Below are positions 18,110-28,412 of a DNA stretch of 64,000 nt, one piece after another; position 1 is the first letter of the stretch, and each line of letters opens with the position of its first letter. A model generated the notes under the pieces. That model saw only the letters and a program-made list of their open reading frames with translations, was not told where the DNA came from and made no database searches. Origin of the DNA: Gelidibacter mesophilus DSM 14095 (GTDB lineage: Bacteria; Bacteroidota; Bacteroidia; Flavobacteriales; Flavobacteriaceae); assembly GCF_000423005.1 (NCBI RefSeq), contig NZ_AUHD01000005.1, forward strand, positions 62,001 through 126,000, read 5' to 3'. Made by a program: the position numbers and the translations under genes.

Positions 18110-21100
18110 ATGTTCAACTCTTTAAATCAAATCAAAAGTATGAAAAAATTCATTATCAGGGTTTACAGCTTGCTATATATCCCTAAAATAAGTTTAAGAA
18201 TGAAGCTCACCTACATGCTGCTTTTTTTAGCATTATTTCAAATTCAGGCCAACAGCACCTATTCTCAAAATACGAAAGTGACTTTAGACTGTAAAGCCAT
18301 GACAATAACTGATGTCTTAAATGAGATCGAACGTAAAACCGAATTCAAATTTTTATATGAGGATGATATCCTAAAGAAGTATGAGATTGTCAGTATTTCT
18401 GCTACTAAAGAAAAGCTGTCAGAAGTGCTGAACAAACTTTTTATAAATACAAATATTGGCTATAAGGTGGTTAATAAGCAAATTGTTTTAACGCCTAAAG
18501 CTGTGTTTTATTCTAAAAAGGAACCCTCATTTTTGAATTCCTTGAAATTGAATTTATCAGATCTTTTAAACCAACAAAGTGTCAGTGGAATAGTGACCGA
18601 TGAGAATGATGAGCCTTTAGCAGGTGCAACAATTGTTGTTAAAGGCTCAAAAAACGGAGTGAGTTCAGATATTAATGGTAACTATAATCTTTCGATTTCT
18701 GCAGATTCAGAGACTCTCATTGTATCCTACATTGGCTACGAAACTGTTGAGATTGTTATTAATAATCGAAGTCTTATTAATATTCAATTAAAAACATCCG
18801 TAACAAGTTTAGATGAATTTGTTATAATTGGTTATGGTCGCGCAAAGAAAAAAGATCTTACAGGGTCTGTTGGAACTGTTGATGTTGCAAACATTACCAA
18901 TCAATCACCTACTATTAATTTAGATAATGCATTGCAAGGACAAGTAGCTGGTGTCTATGTATCAAGTTCTTCAGGACAACCAGGTGCAGCAGCTAAAGTA
19001 CGGATTAGAGGTGCCACATCATTATTGGGTTCCAATCAACCTTTATATGTCATAGATGGTATTCCTGTGGTTCCAAATAGTAACATTCCATTAGGAGGTT
19101 CGGAAGGAGGTCGTTTAGGAGATGAGCTTGCGAAGGAGGGCATCAGTACTCCGATTGGAAATATTAGTACTGCTGACATAGAGTCTATAAGCGTCTTAAA
19201 GGATGCTTCTGCGGCTGCTATATATGGTTCCCGTGCTGCAAACGGGGTGATAATTATCAATACTAAACAAGGCATATACTCGGGCAAAACAAAATTTGAA
19301 GCTAGTGCATCAACAAGTGTCCAATTTGCTCAAACTTTGGACGTTCTCAATGCAGCGCAGTTTAAAGATGTATGGACAAAAGCCGTCGAGAATGGTACTC
19401 GAAATGATGCCTTCGCAGCTAGTGTTTTGGATGGCTCGTATTTTGGAAATGCGGATACTAATTGGGAAAAGGAAATAGGGCCAGGTAATCCTGTAACTTC
19501 TACCTATAATCTTAACGTTTATGGAGGATCCGAAAAGACCAGGTATAGCACGTCTTTAGGTGTTAACACTCAAGAAGGTGTCTATAAGAATACAGGATTT
19601 GACAGGTATAATTTTAATTTGAATCTTGACAATAAATTAAGTGAAAATTGGACTTTTGGTACCAAAGTCAACCTTTCTACAACAGATCAAGAGGCAATTG
19701 ATGGTGGTATTACGCAACTCTCATATAATTTCAGGCCAGATTTACCAGTATTTGATGAAGACGGTAATTATTCGTTTTCACCTCAATTTAATAGCGAAAA
19801 TCCAGTAGCAAGATCCCAAGGAACGAATAGCAATAATACACTTTTGATATTAGGATCAATTTATACAGAACTTGAAATTTTTAAGAACTTAAAGTTTAAG
19901 ACCTTGTTCTCTATTAATTATAATTCTGGTAACCAGAAAAGCTTTTATCCGTTATATACTGCTATCGGTGGTTGGAGTCGATTAACTGGCAATGGAGATG
20001 GTTACGCACAAGAAAGCAGAAGTAGATTTACAAATACACTCTTGCAAAATACTTTAACTTATGATAAACTGATCGGCAATCATGATGTCAATGCGATAGT
20101 TGGGGCTTCTTTTGAAAAATCGAAAAACTCTTACCTCAAGGCATGGGGTGAAGGATTCTTTAATGATGTCTTAACTAATGTTTCAAGTGCTACAATATAT
20201 AATGATTCTTCTTCTTATGAATCTGGATCTGGCTTAGCCTCATATTTTGGACGTGTCAACTATGGTTATGACAGTAGATATCTGTTAACGCTTTCCGCAA
20301 GAGTTGATGGTTCTTCTAAATTTGCAAAAGACAACCAGTATGCCTTTTTTCCAGCGGCAGCGCTTGCTTGGAGAATATCCAACGAATCATTCTTAGAAGA
20401 TAGCAGAATTATAGACGATCTTAAGTTTCGTGCAAGTTTGGGAACAACAGGGCAGCAGGATTTTGGCGATTATGCATGGCGAACCTTATTTGAAACCGAT
20501 AATTATGGTCCTGACCCGTCAGTTATCATATCTCAATTGGGAAATGATAAACTAAAATGGGAAACTACAGATCAGTTTGATCTCGGTATTGATTTCTCAT
20601 TATTTGACAGTCGTTTTAGCGGCGGAGTTGGATATTATACCAAAACAACAAAGGACGCCTTATTTACAGCCATTACACCAGGTAGCACAGGGTATAACAG
20701 AATCATCGCAAATATAGGAAACACTGAAAATAAAGGTGTTGAATTAGAATTGAAAGGTGACATTATCCGCTCAAGTGGTTTCAATTGGAGCTTGTCTTTA
20801 AATGTGAGTAAAAATAAAAATAAATTGATCAAAATTTCTGACGATTTCAGGGATGAAGATGGCTTCTTAACTGGTTTTCCTGGTGGCGGACGATTGAAGG
20901 AAGGTAGTCCAATTGGCTTGATCTATGGCTATGTTTCTGAAGGTATTATCCAGACAACTGAAGAAATCGGGGCACTAAATGATGGGTCAAGTACTGGTGT
21001 TTATCAAAATAGTGCAACTGCTCCAGGAGATTTGAAATTTAAAGATTTAACGGGGCCGGACGGTGTGCCAGACGGTAAAATAACCAATCTAGATCAACAA

Positions 21101-21631
21101 GTTATTGGTGATACGCAACCAGATTTTTTTGGCGGTATTAATAATACTTTAAGGTACAAAGGATTTACGCTCTCAGCTTTCTTTACATTCTCGGCAGGGA
21201 ATGACGTGCACGCATTTGGTTTGGGAAGAGATACTAACTTTGCAAGCACTTTTATTGGTGAAAACAAAGTGACCAGTGTTTTGAATGCTTGGACAAAAGA
21301 AAATACCGATACCGATATTCCGAGGATAGTATACTTTGACCCAAATGACAACGATAGAGTTTCATCGCATTATGTATATGATGCATCATATATAAGATTG
21401 AAAACTCTAAATCTTAATTATACATTCTCTCAAAAAGTAATTGATCAAATGAGGTTTTTCGATAGTTTATCACTTTATATGACTGCTCAAAATCTTTTTA
21501 CCGTTACAAATTATCCAGGAGCAGACCCCGAGGCTTCTAACTTATACAATAATGATATAAGTGCAGGAAGAGATAATAACAGATTTCCTATTTCAAAGGT
21601 GTTTTCCGCAGGTGTGAAATTAGGATTTTAA
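18110..21631 (+). CDS. SusC/RagA-family TonB-dependent receptor with N-terminal STN signalling domain
   Basis: A 1173-residue protein. After a long N-terminus and signal (MKLTYMLLFLALF region) comes an STN domain at about 60-112 (KAMTITDVLNEIERKTEFKF), then a carboxypeptidase-D-like sandwich near 158-235. The plug follows (LQGQVAGVYVSSSSGQPG, VRIRGATSLLG, VLKDASAAAIYGSRAANG) and then the barrel, ending KLGF. The STN domain is the part that contacts FecR, so this receptor both imports and signals. An ATG at 18140 is an equally plausible start. The SusD partner follows 12 bases later. The downstream M16 peptidase makes a peptide ligand likely, but that is inference. Confidence 0.95.
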   Translation: MFNSLNQIKSMKKFIIRVYSLLYIPKISLRMKLTYMLLFLALFQIQANSTYSQNTKVTLDCKAMTITDVLNEIERKTEFKFLYEDDILKKYEIVSISATKEKLSEVLNKLFINTNIGYKVVNKQIVLTPKAVFYSKKEPSFLNSLKLNLSDLLNQQSVSGIVTDENDEPLAGATIVVKGSKNGVSSDINGNYNLSISADSETLIVSYIGYETVEIVINNRSLINIQLKTSVTSLDEFVIIGYGRAKKKDLTGSVGTVDVANITNQSPTINLDNALQGQVAGVYVSSSSGQPGAAAKVRIRGATSLLGSNQPLYVIDGIPVVPNSNIPLGGSEGGRLGDELAKEGISTPIGNISTADIESISVLKDASAAAIYGSRAANGVIIINTKQGIYSGKTKFEASASTSVQFAQTLDVLNAAQFKDVWTKAVENGTRNDAFAASVLDGSYFGNADTNWEKEIGPGNPVTSTYNLNVYGGSEKTRYSTSLGVNTQEGVYKNTGFDRYNFNLNLDNKLSENWTFGTKVNLSTTDQEAIDGGITQLSYNFRPDLPVFDEDGNYSFSPQFNSENPVARSQGTNSNNTLLILGSIYTELEIFKNLKFKTLFSINYNSGNQKSFYPLYTAIGGWSRLTGNGDGYAQESRSRFTNTLLQNTLTYDKLIGNHDVNAIVGASFEKSKNSYLKAWGEGFFNDVLTNVSSATIYNDSSSYESGSGLASYFGRVNYGYDSRYLLTLSARVDGSSKFAKDNQYAFFPAAALAWRISNESFLEDSRIIDDLKFRASLGTTGQQDFGDYAWRTLFETDNYGPDPSVIISQLGNDKLKWETTDQFDLGIDFSLFDSRFSGGVGYYTKTTKDALFTAITPGSTGYNRIIANIGNTENKGVELELKGDIIRSSGFNWSLSLNVSKNKNKLIKISDDFRDEDGFLTGFPGGGRLKEGSPIGLIYGYVSEGIIQTTEEIGALNDGSSTGVYQNSATAPGDLKFKDLTGPDGVPDGKITNLDQQVIGDTQPDFFGGINNTLRYKGFTLSAFFTFSAGNDVHAFGLGRDTNFASTFIGENKVTSVLNAWTKENTDTDIPRIVYFDPNDNDRVSSHYVYDASYIRLKTLNLNYTFSQKVIDQMRFFDSLSLYMTAQNLFTVTNYPGADPEASNLYNNDISAGRDNNRFPISKVFSAGVKLGF

Positions 21632-21643
21632 AAACTAAAAATT

Positions 21644-22987
21644 ATGAAAAAAATAGCAATTTATATATCAGCCTTCTTTTGTATGTTATCATGTGAATTA
21701 ACGGATGTATTAGAAAATGACCCACCTAATAATTTAGTGGCTGAAAACGTGGTTAAGAATGAAGCTGACGCAAGAGCTTTGCTTAATGGGGCATATACTA
21801 CCATAACATCATATACCAGCGCATATTATTATATGTACACTGAACTTATTCCTAGTGCTCTTGCAGGTTCCATGAGTCAAACTGGAGGTGGAAGTGTCAA
21901 CGGTGAGTTTTCTATAAATGATGTTCGTTTTGATAACCCTTTTGTAAGAGACTATTGGTTGATTTTTTACAAGGTGATGGATATTGCGAATAATGCCATC
22001 ATCCAAACTGCGGAACTCTCTGATGAAAATATTTCTCCTATCAGTAAAAAAGAGATCATAGGTGAAGCCCACTTTCTTAGAGCGATGGCAACTTTTGATG
22101 CCCTCAGATATTATGGTCAATTTTTTGATGAAGACAGTAAATATGGCATTGTTTTAAGAACAGAACCTTCAAATTTCGTAACTAGAGATAAAGCCAGAAG
22201 TACTGTTTCAGAAAGTTACACACAGATTTTGGCAGATTTGAACATCGCCATAGCTGATGCTCCTGAATACACGGTATCTTATAGAGCTTCCAAAACAGCT
22301 GCGAAAGCATTAAAGGCTAAAGTATTACTTTATCAAGGTAAATACGCAGAGGCGGCAGCTTTGGCTGACGAAGTGATTATGAGTGGTTCTACATCTTTAG
22401 AAAGTTCATTTGAGAATGTATTCAGTAAAGGATTGAAGTCTTCTGAAATGATCTTGATGACTTATAGAGACGAAAATTCCGATAATATTGATAATAATAG
22501 AAAGCGTTTTTATCCTGGCCGTGTTGGTGCCTCTTGGCTGACAACTTTAATGACGTCAGATCCACGGAAACCATTTAGTTATAGTGGTGACAGCGTTTTA
22601 AAAACAAACAATGCAGAAGTTTTTAGACCTACCTATTTTATTCGATTGGCAGAAATGTACTTGATTAAGGCAGAAGGGTTGGCCTTTAGTAATGGGAGCT
22701 TAGAAAATGCTAGTGCACCCCTGAATGTCATCAGAAATCGCGCAGGTATTGGAAATTCAACTGCAAAGAATTTGGATGAGCTAAAGGATGATATTTTTAA
22801 TGAAATTGCTAGGGAATTAGCATTCGAAAACGGTAGCGAGTGGTTTGCAGCCATCCGATTCAATAAAATAATGAGCTTAAAGCCTACAGTTACAAGCTCA
22901 AACCAGTATATTCTTCCTATTCCGGAAGAGGAAATTAACGGAAATGGCTCAATTACACTCGCTGACCAAAATCCTGGTTACGAATAA
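21644..22987 (+). CDS. SusD/RagB-family lipoprotein
   Basis: A 447-residue protein with a lipoprotein signal (MLSC, Cys at about 17) and SusD landmarks. These are the N-terminal ARALLNGAYTTI, the helical region EIIGEAHFLRAMATFDALRYYG, RLAEMYLIKAEGLAFSNG, and the C-terminal ELAFENGSEWFAAIRF with PIPEEEINGN. It should be the surface lid of the SusC encoded 12 bases upstream. It is shorter than many glycan SusDs. A hairpin at 23028-23060 closes the transcript. Confidence 0.95.
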   Translation: MKKIAIYISAFFCMLSCELTDVLENDPPNNLVAENVVKNEADARALLNGAYTTITSYTSAYYYMYTELIPSALAGSMSQTGGGSVNGEFSINDVRFDNPFVRDYWLIFYKVMDIANNAIIQTAELSDENISPISKKEIIGEAHFLRAMATFDALRYYGQFFDEDSKYGIVLRTEPSNFVTRDKARSTVSESYTQILADLNIAIADAPEYTVSYRASKTAAKALKAKVLLYQGKYAEAAALADEVIMSGSTSLESSFENVFSKGLKSSEMILMTYRDENSDNIDNNRKRFYPGRVGASWLTTLMTSDPRKPFSYSGDSVLKTNNAEVFRPTYFIRLAEMYLIKAEGLAFSNGSLENASAPLNVIRNRAGIGNSTAKNLDELKDDIFNEIARELAFENGSEWFAAIRFNKIMSLKPTVTSSNQYILPIPEEEINGNGSITLADQNPGYE

Positions 22988-23027
22988 AGAAGCCAATTAA
23001 AAATTTGAGTTAGTCCTTTTGATTTTT

Positions 23028-23060
23028 GGGCTGTAGCAATAATTAAAGTTATAGCCCTTC
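23028..23060 (+). terminator. probable terminator after susD
   Basis: GGGCTGTA pairs with TATAGCCC (one G-U) around a roughly 15-base AT-rich loop, 40 bases after the SusD stop. A pyrimidine stretch (TTCTTTC) follows. It likely separates the SusC/SusD unit from the M16 gene. Confidence 0.55.
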
Positions 23061-23214
23061 TTTCAAATAAATCCAGCTCAATTGTATTCCATTTCTTGAA
23101 GTATATCCATACTTCGTAGCTTCTTATTGGATCCTTTAACAGAATTGCTTTTTTGTTTTAGAAGATTCTAAAGTGGCGAAACCATAAATTACCCTAAACA
23201 TTTAAAACAAAAGT

Positions 23215-26049
23215 ATGAAAATTTTCAGAATACTATTAGTCTTCGTTTTTCTCCTAAGCTCCTATGGACTTTCGGCCCAAACAGATGTGGTCAACATAAA
23301 AAACCTTAATTCTAAAATTCCTATTGATCCTACAGTAAAAATAGGCAAACTAGGCAATGGTCTTACCTATTATATAAAACACAATCCTAAGCCTTCAGAC
23401 AAAGCAGAGTTACGGCTTGTTTTAAATGTGGGCTCGATTTTAGAGGATGAGGATCAACAAGGCCTTGCACACTTTATCGAGCACATGGCTTTCAATGGTA
23501 CCAAAAGTTTTGAAAAAAATAAGCTCATTGATTATTTACAAAGTCTTGGTGTTGAGTTTGGAGCCGACTTAAATGCTCATACCAGTTTTGATGAAACTGT
23601 ATACAAACTTTCGATTCCAACTGATGACCCAGAGATTTTTAACACTAGTCTAAGTGTATTAAGAGATTGGGCAGACGGTATTACATTTTCCCATCAAGAA
23701 ATTGATAACGAACGTGGTATTGTTGCTGAAGAATTGCGTGCAAGAAGTGGTGCAAGTACACGTATGTATTATCAATCTATACCAATGCTCACGAATAACT
23801 CAAGATATGCAAAAAGACTTCCTATTGGAACATTGGACGTGATAATGAATTCTGAATATGATGCTCTTAAAAGATTTTATAAAGATTGGTATCGTCCAGA
23901 TTTAATGGCACTAGTGGTAGTAGGGGATTTTGATGTTGCCGAAACAGAAGAAAAAGTCAAAAAAATGTTTGGGGGTTTAAAAGTTGTTAAAAATCCTAGA
24001 GAACGTGTTTATTATGATATTAATGATAATGAAGCCCCTTCCGTTAGCATTATTACAGATAAGGAGGCACAAGGTGTTAGCATTTCTATTTACCATAAGA
24101 AGCGAGGTACTGAAGTTGAAACCTTGAAAGATTATAAAGAACAACTCCTACAAATGCTTTATTCAGGCATGTTAAAACAACGTCTTGCCGAGGTAGAGAA
24201 ATCCTCAGAAGCACCATTTTTATCTGCAAATGCAGGTATGGGAAAGTTTTTGGGGCCTTTAGATAGTTATTATTTACGAGCCATCTTAAAAGAAGACAAG
24301 GTTAATGAGGGTATTGAAGCTTTATTGACAGAAAGTGAGCGGGCTAGACGCTTTGGTTTTAAAACTTCTGAATTAGAGCGTTATAAAGCAGAGTTACTCA
24401 ATAGCGCAGATCTATATAGGAAAGAAACTGGAAAAATTCCAACGCGCAATTACGTAGAACGTTATATCGATAACTATACGGATAATAAACCTATTCCGAG
24501 TGATGCCTTTAGATACAATTTCTACAATGAAATATTGCCAACCATAACAGTGGAAGATGTCAATAACCTTACAAAAAAATGGATTAGCGATAAAAACATT
24601 GCAGTTGTCATAAATGCAATAGAAAAAGACGATTTGAAGTTGCCAACCGTAAGCGAGATATTGGAACTTCTAAATAGAAATTCAAAGAAGAAAGTGGAGC
24701 CTTATGTGGATACTCTTGAGAATCTTAAGTTAATGACTGAGATACCAAAAGAAGGTGAAATTATTAGCAGTACATATAACGACAAGGTTGATATGACGAT
24801 GTGGAAATTTGCAAATGGCGTTACTGTAATTGCAAAACCAACAAGCTTTCAAAACGACATGATTTCAATGAATGGATTTAGACCTGGAGGAAGCTCTGTT
24901 GCGCCAGATTCAATATACGTTTCTGCAAGAAGCGCAGGTAATATCATTGGCGCTAGTGGCATTAATAATGTATCTAATATTGATTTAGATAAATTGAACA
25001 TGGGTAAGAGTGTCAAAGTAACGCCGTACATTAACTTCTATGACGAACTGTTATCAGGAAGTAGTTCCGCTGCAGATTTAGAACGAATGCTACAAATGAC
25101 TTATTTGTATTTTACAGCACCTAACAAAGATCGAAATGTATTTGACGCATATAAGGCAAATTCTTTATCACTATATAAAGATCAAGACAAAAGCCCTGAT
25201 GCAGTGCTTAGGAAAAAAATCAGTGAAGTCATGACACAAAATCATTTAAGAGGAATCCCGCTTACAGAAAAACAAGTTGAGAAAGAGATGGATTTAGACA
25301 TCGCTTTTGATTTTTACAAGGAAAGGTTCGCATCTGCCAATGGCTTCACCTTCGTTTTTGTGGGCAATTTTGATATTGAAAAACTTAAAACTTTTACTAC
25401 GCAATATTTGGGAAGTCTTCCTTCGAATATTAATAAAACAAGCACTTGGAGTGATATCGGATTAAGACGTCCTGAAGGCATCATTAAAAACACAGTAGTA
25501 AAGGGTATTGATGATAAAAGTCAAGTGGTCATGAATTTTTCGGGCAGCTTAGATTTTACACTTGAAAAAAAGGAGCAATTAACCTTATTGGGCAAATTGC
25601 TCAAAATTAAGCTCACGGAAGAACTTCGCGAGAAAATGTCTGGGGTTTATGGTGTAAGAGTTTCTGGTTTTGCAGCCAATAGACCTAATGATTGGTACCG
25701 TATGAACATCGAATTTACTTGTGCACCGGAGAATATAGATAGGTTGAAAAATAAAGTTTTTGAAGAAATTGAAAAAATAAAGCGTGATGGCGCATCTCAA
25801 AAGGATTTGAACAAACTTAAGGAAGCCGAATTGTCACGTACAAAAGAATGGCTGACCAATAATAGTTATTGGATTGCAAAACTAAAGGAGGCTTATGAAT
25901 TTGATTTAAAGTATCGCGATATTTTAAATTACGAAACTCAAATAAATGAGTTGAGCACCAAAGATTTTAAAGATGCAGCCAACACCTATTTTGATGAGAA
26001 CAATTATGCTGAATTTATTTTGCTGCCTGAATCGATAGTTAAACATTAA
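23215..26049 (+). CDS. secreted M16-family zinc peptidase (pitrilysin/PqqL-like)
   Basis: A 944-residue protein with a signal peptide ending near residue 22 (GLSAQ) and two tandem M16 halves. The N-terminal half has the inverted zinc motif HFIEH (86-90) and the third ligand segment NERGIVAEE (about 165-173). The C-terminal half (about 510-930) lacks HxxEH and is the usual inactive half that closes the chamber. Such periplasmic enzymes degrade peptides imported through an outer membrane receptor. It lies 227 bases after a SusC/SusD pair, which supports a peptide-uptake locus. A strong hairpin follows at 26084-26116. Confidence 0.93.
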   Translation: MKIFRILLVFVFLLSSYGLSAQTDVVNIKNLNSKIPIDPTVKIGKLGNGLTYYIKHNPKPSDKAELRLVLNVGSILEDEDQQGLAHFIEHMAFNGTKSFEKNKLIDYLQSLGVEFGADLNAHTSFDETVYKLSIPTDDPEIFNTSLSVLRDWADGITFSHQEIDNERGIVAEELRARSGASTRMYYQSIPMLTNNSRYAKRLPIGTLDVIMNSEYDALKRFYKDWYRPDLMALVVVGDFDVAETEEKVKKMFGGLKVVKNPRERVYYDINDNEAPSVSIITDKEAQGVSISIYHKKRGTEVETLKDYKEQLLQMLYSGMLKQRLAEVEKSSEAPFLSANAGMGKFLGPLDSYYLRAILKEDKVNEGIEALLTESERARRFGFKTSELERYKAELLNSADLYRKETGKIPTRNYVERYIDNYTDNKPIPSDAFRYNFYNEILPTITVEDVNNLTKKWISDKNIAVVINAIEKDDLKLPTVSEILELLNRNSKKKVEPYVDTLENLKLMTEIPKEGEIISSTYNDKVDMTMWKFANGVTVIAKPTSFQNDMISMNGFRPGGSSVAPDSIYVSARSAGNIIGASGINNVSNIDLDKLNMGKSVKVTPYINFYDELLSGSSSAADLERMLQMTYLYFTAPNKDRNVFDAYKANSLSLYKDQDKSPDAVLRKKISEVMTQNHLRGIPLTEKQVEKEMDLDIAFDFYKERFASANGFTFVFVGNFDIEKLKTFTTQYLGSLPSNINKTSTWSDIGLRRPEGIIKNTVVKGIDDKSQVVMNFSGSLDFTLEKKEQLTLLGKLLKIKLTEELREKMSGVYGVRVSGFAANRPNDWYRMNIEFTCAPENIDRLKNKVFEEIEKIKRDGASQKDLNKLKEAELSRTKEWLTNNSYWIAKLKEAYEFDLKYRDILNYETQINELSTKDFKDAANTYFDENNYAEFILLPESIVKH

Positions 26050-26083
26050 AAACCTCCTTTAAGGATCAGTGAATTTAGTGTTC

Positions 26084-26116
26084 AAAAAGCTTGGATAAAT
26101 TTTATTCAAGCTTTTT
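26084..26116 (+). terminator. terminator after the M16 peptidase gene
   Basis: AAAAAGCTTGGA and TTCAAGCTTTTT form a stem of about 11 pairs with an AT-rich loop. The 3' arm itself ends in a T run. It is A-rich upstream and T-rich downstream, so it may work in both directions. Confidence 0.7.
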
Positions 26117-26223
26117 ATATTTAATAGTATTGGCCTTAGATGAAAATCTAAAGTAGTGAAAGATAATATTGTTTTTATATCTTAATAAAGTGAGTTCCAA
26201 TTTACAAAACCGCACTCCTTGTT

Positions 26224-26253
26224 GATGGATGGATGGATGGATGGATGGATGGA
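26224..26253. repeat. GGAT tetranucleotide tandem repeat, about 7.5 units
   Basis: Thirty bases of uninterrupted GATG/GGAT units. Such tracts can vary in length by slippage. No credible gene spans it, so a phase-variation role is not supported here. Confidence 0.9.
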
Positions 26254-27127
26254 ACAAAATTGACCTGTGCTTTTTGTGTTAACATATTTTCATCACTCGC
26301 TCAGCCCATTGCAACTCCATTTCGCGAAAAGCTCCATTTCGTGCAAAGCGCTTCCCTAAAAATCTTGGACCCAATTCCAAAGTTTACAGATTTACCGTGT
26401 AAATATGTCTTAATAAAATGTGCGTTATTTCTCGAGATTACCCTTTGGTTAACTTTGGAATAGCGTCCGCTTAACCAAGTAATCACTATTCCATTTTCTT
26501 CACAAAGTTTAAAATTTAGCTCGAGACGGACTGCATAACCGGTCGTGCCTCTCTTTTATAAGTCCTTACTCGATCTAAATTTTGGTTTCGGTATTCGAAA
26601 AAGGTAACAGCGATAGGCACTATGGGAAGTAAATGATTGAGAAGATGGTGATGGCTAATTGTATTCATACTGTTTAGACAAAAATTGTTGGCTATTATGA
26701 AGCTTTGATCCGACAACTCAAATTAAAAGGAAAACGCTCAAGATATAATAAGTAAATGGTTTTATATCATTATGGCAAGAAATACACAGCATTAAAAACC
26801 AAATATCGGGGCTTAAAAATTGGTCTATTTCATTAGAAATAAAAAAATTAAAAAGACTGGGCTTACAGTTTTATAAAATATAATTAAAAAACTTAATCTT
26901 GGAACTGTTAAAAGATAAGTTGTTACCGATCATTTGGAATCGGCTCTTTAGTTTTTGCAAGAAAGTATGAAAGCACCGAAATGGAATGGAGGGATGGAAT
27001 AGCAAGAGGGTAACGGGCAGAGCCACGTTACGAATTCTTTTTAGCGCATAAGTTGTTGAATTTCAATTAATTAAAAACCGGTAAATTTTATAAATTTCAT
27101 GAATTTGCGACAAACGCCCACAAACCG

Positions 27128-27139
27128 CCTGTAAACAGG
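27128..27139. repeat. short palindrome upstream of the mobilization gene
   Basis: CCTGT and ACAGG arms separated by two bases, 39 bases before the BfmA/BtgA-like start. It is embedded in a stretch with repeated GCGACAAACGC / GCGTCAAACCC-like words. It could be part of an origin of transfer or a binding site for the mobilization protein; that is inference. Confidence 0.35.
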
Positions 27140-27177
27140 GAAGAATTTGCGTCAAACCCACAAAAAAGCAAAAGATT

Positions 27178-27539
27178 ATGGATTCATTCATCACCATCAG
27201 ATTCAGAAGGAAAACCGCCAAACGTTTTCAAGAATTTTCAAAGACACACTTCAAGACTCATACAGAAACGATGGAAGCCATTCTTGACTTTTTCTTTTAC
27301 AATGAGATCTCGCCAAAGGAAAAACTGGGGCCAACCGGAAGAACCATTGAAGCCAATTTAAAGAAACGGATGAATGCGATTATAGCGATAATTAAAGCCA
27401 TCGAAAAGATCAGACCAAGCCAACCGTTGCTATGCTTCATTCCTTGTTTACAGAAATCCAACCAGTTAAAAAGCCGCGATTGATAGAGAAAAGTCCTGAA
27501 GAATTTAGAGCACAATTTGAAGGTAAAAAAACTGAATAA
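27178..27539 (+). pseudogene. BfmA/BtgA-family mobilization protein, frameshifted
   Basis: The first 80 residues match the family pattern: MDSFITIRFRRKTAKRFQEF, then a ribbon-helix-helix-like part and FFFYNEISPKEKLGP, then LKKRMNAIIAIIKAIEK. After that the frame ends in an unrelated tail at 27483. Shifting by one base at about 27405-27412 (a run of four A) restores the expected end TKPTVAMLHSLF, KSPEEFRAQFEGKKTE, stopping at 27539. One lost A explains it. The protein normally binds DNA near oriT and helps a relaxase mobilise a plasmid or transposon. No relaxase gene follows, so the element looks dead. Confidence 0.75.
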
Positions 27540-27743
27540 AATATTACCGTGCATTATCAATCGAGAAGTTGAACTATGTCATTTGAAAGATAATTATACT
27601 TATAGATTATATCTGTCTAATCCCTGAAATGAAAACATAAATAGATTTATTTCATGTTAAAATAGATTATCTCAAAACATATAGAATCTTGTTGGGTTTG
27701 AAATAGGAAAGAAGAGGCACCACATGCTTTTGTAGGGTTTTAG

Positions 27744-28412
27744 TTATAATGGGTCGCTATAGTCCTTAATCTTTGTGGTATGAAGATAGTCCCGTTGGGT
27801 TTTAAATGAGTGGTTCTTTTTTATTTCATCAGCTTTTAATATCCATTTTTTTGCACAGGCAACCCAATTGACAATTGGATTACCGTTCATTTTCCAACCT
27901 ATGGCCTCATAAAAATTATAGAACATCTGGGCTTCTAAGTAACTCCGCTTTTCCTTTTTAAAAAAATCTAAAACTATGTGTTCATTTTCAGGTCTTGTTT
28001 GTTTAATAGAGTTTTTAAATGTTTTTATTTTTTGTTTATTAAAAGGAACCATATTTTGGACAGAGGTCGCATCAAAAATTGAACAAGAGTTGTTCGTTTT
28101 TTGATCAGGGTCAGTATCATATCTGAACAGCTCTATGATCGAGCCAATTTGTGGATTGCTAGAAGGATAGTATTTTAAATATCCTAATTTATTTAGATCT
28201 TGAAGTAATTTTAAGTAAGTAGTTCTCGAACGGATTTTTGCAATAGACATAATCAATTGACTATTGATCATTAATTTTTGTGGAAAACGCTTTTTATTCC
28301 ACAATTGAAAGAAAGCCAGATACAAGTTTCGATGACCTGGGCCGATTCCTGGATCTTTGTGAAATTTGCGCATTACGCCATTGAGATGAGTGATGTAATT
28401 GACAGTTGACAT
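27744..28412 (-). CDS. DnaD-like / winged-helix protein typical of Bacteroidota mobile elements
   Basis: A 222-residue protein. The N-terminal half reads as a winged-helix domain (YITHLNGVMRKF, NLYLAFFQLWNKKRFPQKL, SRTTYLKLLQDLNKLGYLKY). The C-terminal half ends in the familiar EAQMFYNFYEAIGWKMNGNP, NWVACAKKWIL segment. Proteins of this layout occur in integrative and mobilizable elements of Bacteroidota and are usually called transcriptional regulators or replication-associated proteins. It is encoded opposite to the mobilization gene, 200 bases away. The family pattern is clear; whether it regulates or replicates is not known to me. Confidence 0.75.
   Translation of the reverse strand: MSTVNYITHLNGVMRKFHKDPGIGPGHRNLYLAFFQLWNKKRFPQKLMINSQLIMSIAKIRSRTTYLKLLQDLNKLGYLKYYPSSNPQIGSIIELFRYDTDPDQKTNNSCSIFDATSVQNMVPFNKQKIKTFKNSIKQTRPENEHIVLDFFKKEKRSYLEAQMFYNFYEAIGWKMNGNPIVNWVACAKKWILKADEIKKNHSFKTQRDYLHTTKIKDYSDPL

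Larger units (their letters stand above)
26117..27177. other. non-coding or decayed start of an accessory island
   Basis: About 1 kb with only short frames. It holds a GGAT tetranucleotide tract (26224-26253). On the - strand around 26400-26550 there is a protein-like stretch (LCEENGIVITWLSGRYSKVNQR) with no start and early stops. Before the mobilization gene lies the palindrome CCTGTAAACAGG at 27128-27139. By position, the last part could hold an oriT. I recognise no intact gene. Confidence 0.45.

Noticed and set aside
26233-26463. 76-codon frame spanning the GGAT repeat
   Set aside because: The repeat makes an artificial frame (MDGWMDG), with no family likeness, no ribosome binding site and no conserved context.
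26301-26716. two - strand frames of 61 and 66 codons
   Set aside because: A short stretch looks protein-like, but starts are missing or implausible and the composition falls apart at both ends. Noted only as possible decayed sequence.
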